From the NCBI RefSeq assembly GCF_964340395.1, contig NC_135558.1, positions 23,074,064 to 23,138,063 on the forward strand: a stretch of 64,000 nt of DNA. The letters are read 5' to 3'. A program made the position numbers and the translations under genes. This DNA comes from Glandiceps talaboti (lineage: Eukaryota; Hemichordata; Enteropneusta; Spengelidae). The notes beneath the pieces are model-generated. The model ran no database searches. It was given only the letters and a program-made list of their open reading frames with translations, and had not been told where the DNA came from. Shown piece after piece: positions 1 through 64,000 of the stretch. Each line of letters starts with the position of its first letter. The first letter of the stretch is position 1.

Positions 1-276
1 GGACAATAATAAATTATACATATACCAGTCAGTTCAGACAAGGCTATATGCTATTGTACGTAGAAAAGGATTTTCTTCTTCCATCACAATCCAAAACACA
101 ATGACCCCCCCCCCTCCCCATCCACAATTTTCAAAACAGCATGACCCCCCCCCTGCCAATTTCAAAAACAGGGTGACCCCCATCCACCCCGGTCGAAGAA
201 ACTGATCGGTCCCTAAAACTTATATTCAGTGATGAGTTGGGTGACAGCCATGCGAATGTATTTGTGTATGCCTTCC
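1..276. other. 5' end of window, C-run repeats
   Basis: No gene is seen. Three related short segments (about 100-125, 135-155 and 165-180) each carry 'atgaccccc' or 'gtgaccccc'-type C-runs. Similar sequence in reverse complement, with G-runs near 'gggtca', recurs at 2150-2270, which suggests fragments of one dispersed repeat. Confidence 0.4.
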
Positions 277-493
<217 letters not shown>

Positions 494-823
494 AGACTTT
501 TTTTTTGAACAATCAACCTCAGGAGCAGTCGTTTACCCTGTACTTTGCAAAATTGTACACTTCGTTTACCTACCATACATTTAATTACGAGGCAATCGAT
601 ATTCAAGCAACTGTGTGTGTCTGCCAAAATATAGGTAAACTAGAGTGTAGGTACTATAGCCTTATAGTTGTATAATAATGTATTAACTCGAGTTCAATTG
701 GGTTATTGAAGACAATTTTCAAGTAGTAGACAGTACTCTATGACTTTCGATAATATGTATGGTTTGAAACTTATACCATTAAATGGCCTCCAAGATATGT
801 CCTTATTTTTTAAAAGGTACACA

Positions 824-878
824 CTCCCCCACTAGCTATCATCTCCCCACTAGCTATCATCTCCCCACTAGCTATCAT
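824..878. repeat. 18-bp repeat, 3 copies
   Basis: Three consecutive copies of ctccccactagctatcat, the first with one extra C. The flanking 492-823 region holds nothing recognisable. Confidence 0.9.
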
Positions 879-958
879 GGCGGATGCTGTTTCTACCCTG
901 CTGACATTGGGCCAACATATATTTGTAAAGAAATCTCTCATTTATTATGTATGGACGC

Positions 959-1152
959 AATCTGATTAAAATTTGATGTGGTAAAAGCAGCTAGATGCCT
1001 TTATTTACCTCTATATGTACATCATTTTGTGTCGTTTGTTTTGTCCGAGTGATCACCGCCTTCCCGTGGCAAAACAAACGACACAAAACGATGGAAATAG
1101 AGGTAAATAAAGGCATCTAGCCCCTTTCACCACATCAGATTTTAATCAGATT
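959..1152. mobile_element. Foldback (MITE-like) element
   Basis: Two arms of about 80 bp are near-perfect inverted repeats: the left arm runs from aatctgattaaaattt to cgtttgttttg, and the right arm is its reverse complement ending attttaatcagatt. About 25 nt separate the arms. The size and structure fit a non-autonomous foldback or MITE. No convincing target-site duplication was found, and the superfamily is unknown. Confidence 0.7.
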
Positions 1153-2551
1153 GGTGTGGACTCTAAAGTTGATTTCCACTGTTGTAGTGCACCATACTCT
1201 ACAACGCTGAAATGGGGCGGTGCGTGGGTGTACTGTCAGGTAGCATTAAAATATGTGTAGCCAGTAGGGGGGGGGGGGGGGGCTACGTAAATTCTTGGAT
1301 TCATTTCGGGGGTGAGAGCGCGAAGGGCGGGGGGGGGGGCTGCAAAATTTATTCTGACCAAAATAATTTCTCCTCCCCCCGTCATAAATTCTGACTCCAG
1401 CCTTATCACTCACACTGTCCGTGAATGTTGTTGTTAAAATATCTACATATAATTATCAGTTATAGTAACCAGTGTCAAGTTTATCACTCTTTTATTGAAG
1501 AAATACATGTATATCCTTTCAAATCTGTACTGCACATCTCAGTTGCAAAATTAAACTCTGCATAAACAATAAACAAATTAAATAGAACAATAAATATATA
1601 TTATTTCTGCAATATAATATGAATCTCATAATGTCATAAATAATATTCAGTGATTGCTTTCTCGTGTTAACGATATACAGTTCCAAAACAGTTCCAAAAA
1701 TATCAACATGAACAACACAGGGTCATGTACCAGATCAGCTAGAGTGTACAGATTATGTGCATTGATGAATGGACGGTATCTGATTATGTGTGAGAAGAGA
1801 GAATACCGGGGAGAATACTCTCATACTTTGAAATAAGAACTATGTCCGATTCTAACATTTGGAGAAGTACAAGCCCCAGTCTTGTGGACGCATGTACATA
1901 GTAACATACATGTATAGTTTATGCTATAGTCTTAAAGATGGAGATAAATATGGCAACGTAACTCAACACCTTGACAACATGGAACGCACGTTTTAGATAC
2001 TAAATAGATTGTGTATGATTATAAAAGAAAGGTAACTGGCCAGTCTTGCTTTTAGAGTTTGTCACTTCTAATACAGAGTCAAAATCATTTAATTTGTATG
2101 TATACATATAATGGGAAGATTGCTTAACGTTCAGTATATACAATTGTCATGGGGAGGGTCATGTTTTACAAAATGGGACAAAGGGGAGGGTCACTTATTA
2201 CAAATGGAGAATGGGGGAGGGTTATGTTTTACTTAACAAGATCATGTGTGATTTCCTCCAGCCCTCCCCCTGTACATACCGAAGGCTCCCTAATTTCGGT
2301 TCTAATACTTTGATCATTAGTGGTTCACTTGTACAAGTTTACATTTGAAGTGACCCGAGACAGTTGTCTGCACTCACCATGAGTCTTTTTTAAATCACAA
2401 TTTGGCCATCATGACATCAGAATATTTGCATGTACGTATTGTACAACATACTGACAAAGCAACCTTTTCAAAATCAAAAATACAAACACGTACTGATGCA
2501 ATATCGTTTTAAAGAACGACTGACGATTCCACACGACCTATTTGGAATGTC
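1153..2551. other. Non-coding 5' flank
   Basis: AT-rich sequence with two G-runs (about 1266-1282 and 1328-1339) and G-run repeat fragments at 2150-2270. No gene, RNA or protein similarity is recognised. Confidence 0.5.
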
Positions 2552-2553
2552 TT

Positions 2554-2599
<46 letters not shown>

Positions 2600-2792
2600 C
2601 GTCGTCGTCGTCGTTTTTCTTTTTGCTGCTACTGCTACTCGACTAATTAGCTTACGGTGGTATCAAAAATCAAACAAACAAACAAACAAACACACACACA
2701 CACACACACACACACGTTCATTCGTTTGTTTGTTTGTTCGTTCGTTCGTTCATTCATTCATTCATTCATTCATTTATTCATTCATTCATCCA
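2552..2792. repeat. Microsatellite cluster (TTG), (GTC), (AAAC), (CA), (TTYG/TTCA)
   Basis: (TTG)n grades into (GTC)n at 2552-2614. After about 60 nt, (CAAA)n, (CA)n, (TTTG)n, (TTCG)n and (TTCA)n succeed each other at 2672-2792. This looks like microsatellite birth by stepwise motif mutation. Confidence 0.95.
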
Positions 2793-2957
2793 TAGGAGTA
2801 CTCCACGTATCCAAGTATTTTCGTATCCAAGTATTTTGAGTAATTTCAATTTCTTTCTCTTCAAATGTAAGTCTTCTACACAAATGCACTATAAAGCCTA
2901 AATGAAACGAAGGAAAAGACTGAAAACTACATTTAAGCGGAAAACCATTTGATTGCT

Positions 2958-3290
2958 GGGGGGGGGGGGAGGATTCTTTTTTGAGGGTGGGAAATTGTCG
3001 GCAGGTGAAGGAGAAAAAAAAACGGCTTGAGAAAGACAGAAGTAAAAAAAAATTGTTGCGATGTGCTGAAACCAGCAAAATTTGGGAATCGGATTCTCTC
3101 ATTTTCTCTAGCGGTGGCGCTAATATTTTCAATATTTGTGAAGAAGACCTGTGTTTTTTTCCGTCATTTTTGGTGTAAGGCTGCTTTCACAAAAACTTTT
3201 TTTTGGGGGGGGGGGGTCGGGAGATTGGGGGGGGGGGGGGGGGCGTACTCGAAAAATATGTGGGGGGGGGTAGCTGAAAAAATAATGTGG
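2958..3290. repeat. G-run-rich segment
   Basis: At least four runs of 8-16 G occur (near 2960, 3205, 3228 and 3262), interspersed with AT-rich DNA. They are consistent with decayed dispersed repeats and with G-quadruplex potential. The local ORFs are short and not credible as genes. Confidence 0.6.
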
Positions 3291-3371
3291 GTCATAGGGG
3301 TACCTGACTTCATAACTCGTTACACATGGGAAAATTAATATTTTAATAGTTGGTCAGCCTTTTCAACAATA

Positions 3372-3373
3372 GC

Positions 3374-3407
<34 letters not shown>

Positions 3408-3443
3408 TATGTATGTATGTATGTATGTATGTATGTATGTATG
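3372..3443. repeat. (CAA)n and (TATG)n microsatellite
   Basis: About 11 CAA units are followed directly by about 10 TATG units. Confidence 0.97.
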
Positions 3444-4282
3444 TGGACACGATATCTCAAAAACTACCTCATCGGTTCACATCTTCCATATGGTAATGGC
3501 AAGAACTGATTACCTTTTGGTAAACATCCATATGAACATTAACTAGTCATTTCCATGATTACTATTTTTTAGTAATTGGGCAATATCTTTTTAACGCATA
3601 CTTCAAATTCAATATTATTTGTTTATACGTTAACCATAACAAAGCACACATTAATTTGCCTTGCCGTTTTAAAGAATACTTTGCACAATTATTGATTTTC
3701 GGTACTTAGGTTATATGTTAAGAATGCAAGCTTCAAATTTCATATAATTTGTTGTAGAAACTAACCATAACAATGTGCACATGTCCTATAAAATAGTTCA
3801 TTCATATAGCTTTTCTGTTAATGAGTAATATGAATAATTAATGATTTTAGCAATTTCCATATAATTTGGGACATACATCAACAACAACAAATCGTACGTG
3901 TTTGATGTAGTTACATATGTAGTTTTTAATTGTGATGTTTAATCTGCATAAATAATCATGTTGATTATTAGGCAATATTACTTTCCAAGTGGTACATCAT
4001 GTATAATAGCTATAGTTCATAATTTTGCATTCCAACAATATGTGTCGGCCCAAACTCTATGGTTTTGCCCTTACGGGAGGCATTCACTTTAAATCTGGTA
4101 GATGTTCACCTCGTTCCCTAAATATAATCAGAAGGATGCGTTTAAGTTTGTTGGTGGCAATCCAACTGTTAAAACAATACTGACGGAGGCCACATTTGTA
4201 AGCGAGGACAGGCTTCAAACAAAACATGAGATATTTCTACAATAATAGGATAAGAAACTTATTAATATCTAACCATGACGAA
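3444..4282. other. AT-rich non-coding 5' flank
   Basis: No gene is seen. Loosely related 100-130 nt segments around 'cttcaaattcaatatt' and 'taaccataac' recur at 3600-3850, resembling decayed dispersed-repeat units. Confidence 0.4.
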
Positions 4283-4434
4283 GTGAGTTAATGTCATACA
4301 GGAAGATAGAAAACTTATAAGTTCAAACAAACTTTCATGATCCAATGAAATGTCTTGAGTGAGTTAATGCCATACAGGAAGATAGAAAACTTATAAGTTC
4401 AAACAAACTTTCATGATCCAATGAAATGTCTTGA
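4283..4434. repeat. 76-bp direct repeat, 2 copies
   Basis: Two adjacent copies, from gtgagttaatg to aatgtcttga, differ at only one position (gtcat/gccat). This indicates a recent local duplication about 450 bp upstream of IMP3. Confidence 0.95.
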
Positions 4435-4528
4435 GCGAGATTTTAAAGACCTAGACTTGATTAGTAATCGTTGTCGGTATTTTAATATTCAAAGTCTTCA
4501 ATCTCGTAGGAAATTGCTGGATGCAGTC

Positions 4529-4530
4529 TT

Positions 4531-4562
<32 letters not shown>

Positions 4563-4689
4563 AATGCTTATATTGTTGCCAATGTTCCGTTTCATGTGCC
4601 ATCCAGGAATATCCGTTCCCACTACACATATAAAATGGCACGTTTTAATTCTACTCAAAGGAAAAACTCGTTTTTACCTAGGACCTTCT

Positions 4690-4728
<39 letters not shown>

Positions 4729-4784
4729 TTGTTTGCGAGTTTATTTATTTATTTATATTTTTGTTTGTTTGTTTGTTTGTTTTC
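4529..4784. repeat. (TA)n, (TTTA)n and (TTTG)n microsatellites
   Basis: (TA)n at 4529-4563, about 11 TTTA units at 4687-4730, further TTTA units and (TTTG)n ending at 4784. They end about 100 bp from the IMP3 start codon, so the promoter is compressed into a small unique segment. Confidence 0.96.
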
Positions 4785-4799
4785 TAACTAAGCCTGAGT

Positions 4800-4885
4800 G
4801 CCCTGTGCTTTACCTTGTATCATGAACATCCGGAAATAGGATTGGTGATTTACATAATTTATGCGACGGATTAACTCGTTTCAAA
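4800..4885 (+). promoter_or_regulatory. IMP3: Putative IMP3 promoter and 5' UTR
   Basis: CCGGAAAT at 4830-4837 fits an ETS-family (GABP-like) core, and ATTGG at 4841-4845 is an inverted CCAAT box. Both are common in TATA-less promoters of housekeeping and ribosome-biogenesis genes. No TATA box is evident and the transcription start is not determined. The assignment rests on position and two short motifs. Confidence 0.4.
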
Positions 4886-62421
<57,536 letters not shown>

Positions 62422-62540
62422 ACAATCCTGGTGCAGCTTTATACAAGAAAGCAGTCTACCTTCCATTTGACATTGTTATTTAGGATCAAATTGTAATTTA
62501 ACTTTTATTCCAACATTCAATAAAACTTTGTACATTTCAA
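62422..62540 (+). promoter_or_regulatory. IMP3: IMP3 3' UTR with polyadenylation signal
   Basis: A canonical AATAAA lies at 62519-62524, 98 nt after the stop codon, which implies a short 3' UTR with cleavage near 62540. The exact cleavage site is not visible. Confidence 0.75.
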
Positions 62541-62687
62541 ATGACAATAATGGAGTATTATGAAACAAATTAAGAGTGCCCCAGTAGCTGTAAGTAACAC
62601 ACTTAGTCTCAAAATACACCAAAGCTTCAATGGGCAGGATTACCTCTTTACTACAAAAATGATGTAACAGAACCCCATGACCTGCAA

Positions 62688-62760
62688 GTGCAAGTGTGGT
62701 GTACTTAGTGTATTTGCACAATTGCTTGCAGTATTCTCTGTGGCAGTACTTTCACAAGTG
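62688..62760 (+). repeat. Single diverged 79-bp unit downstream of IMP3
   Basis: 'gcaagtgtggtgtacttagt' and 'gtatttgcacaattgcttgc' with 'agtattctctgtgg' match the 79-bp unit of 53200-55252 over its length with roughly one change in five, as a lone copy past the poly(A) signal. Confidence 0.75.
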
Positions 62761-62764
62761 CTTG

Positions 62765-62912
62765 AATTTCATACAATAAAATAGCATTTCAGTTACAACT
62801 GCTATGGTTAGAACTTCATACAATAAAATAGCATTTCAGTTACAACTGCTATGGTTAGAATTTCATACAATAAAATAGCATTTCAGTTACAACTGCTATG
62901 GTTAAAACTTCA
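62765..62912. repeat. 47-bp minisatellite, 3 copies
   Basis: The unit contains 'ttcatacaataaaatagcat' and 'ttcagttacaactgctatgg'. It starts within a few bases of the stray 79-bp unit. Each copy carries an AATAAA. Confidence 0.96.
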
Positions 62913-63094
62913 ACTCTTATATACTGCTCAATTCTTAACAAACTCAAACTCAGCTTTTCTATTTATGAAATATTCTAACTGTACAGCAATAGTTGTCAAT
63001 TCTAAACATGTTAAAAAAGTATAACTTTCATCAAACTATAGAAACACTGATCCAAAATGTTTTGTTGTCCCTATTTTTCATACCTCTAAGATTG

Positions 63095-64000
63095 CATTAA
63101 GTTAACATAAACTATCACCCTATGTGTAGCCTCCAATTGCTTTAAGTTAACATAAACTATCACCCTATGTGTAGCCTCCAACTGTATCAAGTTCACATTA
63201 ACTATCACCCTATGTGTAGCCTCCAACTGCATCAAGTTCACATAAACTATCACCCTATGTGTAGCCTCCAACTTTATCAAGTTCACATAAACTATCACCC
63301 TATGTGTAGCCTCCAAATGCATTAAGTTAACATAAACTATTACCCTATGTGTAGCCTCCAACTGCATTAAGTTAACATAAACTATCACCCTATGTGTAGC
63401 CTCCAACTGCATTAAGTTAACATAAACTATTACCCTATGTGTAGACTCCAACTGCATTAAGTTAACATAAACTATCACCCTATGTGTAGACTCCAACTGC
63501 ATTAAGTTAACATAAACTATCACCCTATGTGTAGCCTCCAACTGTATCAAGTTAACATAAACTATTACCCTATGTGTAGACTCCAACTGCATTAAGTTAA
63601 CATAAACTATCACCCTATGTGTAGCCTCCAACTGTATCAAGTTAACATAAACTATCACCCTATGTGTAGCCTCCAATTGCATTAAGTTAACATAAACTAT
63701 TACCCTATGTGTAGCCTCCAACTGCATCAAGTTAACATAAACTATCACCCTATGTGTAGCCTCCAACTGCATTAAGTTAACATAAACTATCACCCTATGT
63801 GTAGCCTCCAATTGCATTAAGTTAACATAAACTATTACCCTATGTGTAGCCTCCAACTGCATCAAGTTAACATAAACTATTACCCTATGTGTAGCCTCCA
63901 ACTGCATTAAGTTAACATAAACTATCACCCTATGTGTAGCCTCCAACTGCATTAAGTTAACATAAACTATTACCCTATGTGTAGACTCCAACTGCATTAA
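63095..64000. repeat. 45-bp minisatellite, at least 20 copies, runs off window
   Basis: The unit contains 'gcattaagttaacataaact' and 'atcaccctatgtgtagcctc'. The 15-codon period leaves a 303-residue minus-strand ORF open; not a gene. The array continues past the window end. Confidence 0.97.

Noticed and set aside
63086-63997. 303-aa repeat ORF on the minus strand
   Set aside because: 45-bp repeat artefact; the peptide is a simple 15-residue tandem with no upstream gene structure.

Overview
The window is eukaryotic, from a metazoan that is probably a marine invertebrate. The base composition is AT-rich, nearly all the DNA is non-coding, GT-AG introns interrupt the one recognisable gene, and simple-sequence, minisatellite and transposon-derived repeats are very dense. 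A core-repeat transposon family of HINE/pearl type, tRNA-derived SINE sequence and decayed non-LTR reverse transcriptases would suit a lancelet, hemichordate or mollusc. I cannot fix the taxon from sequence alone.

One protein-coding gene spans almost the whole window on the + strand: IMP3, the S4-domain subunit of the U3 snoRNP (Imp3-Imp4-Mpp10 module, 18S rRNA processing). Its 552-nt CDS (183 aa plus stop) is assembled from five exons, 4886-5022, 9925-10032, 60266-60472, 61684-61756 and 62395-62421. All four introns have GT-AG ends, the phases are consistent (2,2,2,0), and the protein aligns along its full length with animal IMP3. The gene covers about 57.5 kb, more than 50 kb of it in intron 2.

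Layout. 1-4885: 5' flank with microsatellites, a foldback element and a putative promoter (ETS-like and inverted CCAAT motifs). 5023-9924 (intron 1): an antisense LINE relic, a 41-bp near-copy of the IMP3 start-codon region, degenerate dispersed repeats, and a tandem-dimer inverted-repeat transposon with a 9-bp target duplication. 10033-60265 (intron 2): about twenty-five minisatellite arrays with periods from 17 to 86 bp and up to about 110 copies, which together fill roughly half the intron, plus several copies of a HINE/pearl-like element, a SINE, a second RT relic and three CpG-containing non-repetitive islands. 60473-61683 (intron 3): a 29-31 bp array made of about 30 copies of the exon 3/intron 3 5' splice-site junction itself. 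61757-62394 (intron 4): long (GA)n(TA)n. 62422-64000: 3' UTR with AATAAA, a stray 79-bp repeat unit and a 45-bp minisatellite running off the end.

The long ORFs in the window (up to about 1100 aa) are repeat artefacts: the periods are multiples of 3, or the unit lacks stops in several frames. The most notable observation is the splice-donor minisatellite in intron 3. The authentic donor of a conserved ribosome-biogenesis gene is the first of about 31 near-identical donors, and use of any later one would add an immediate in-frame stop.
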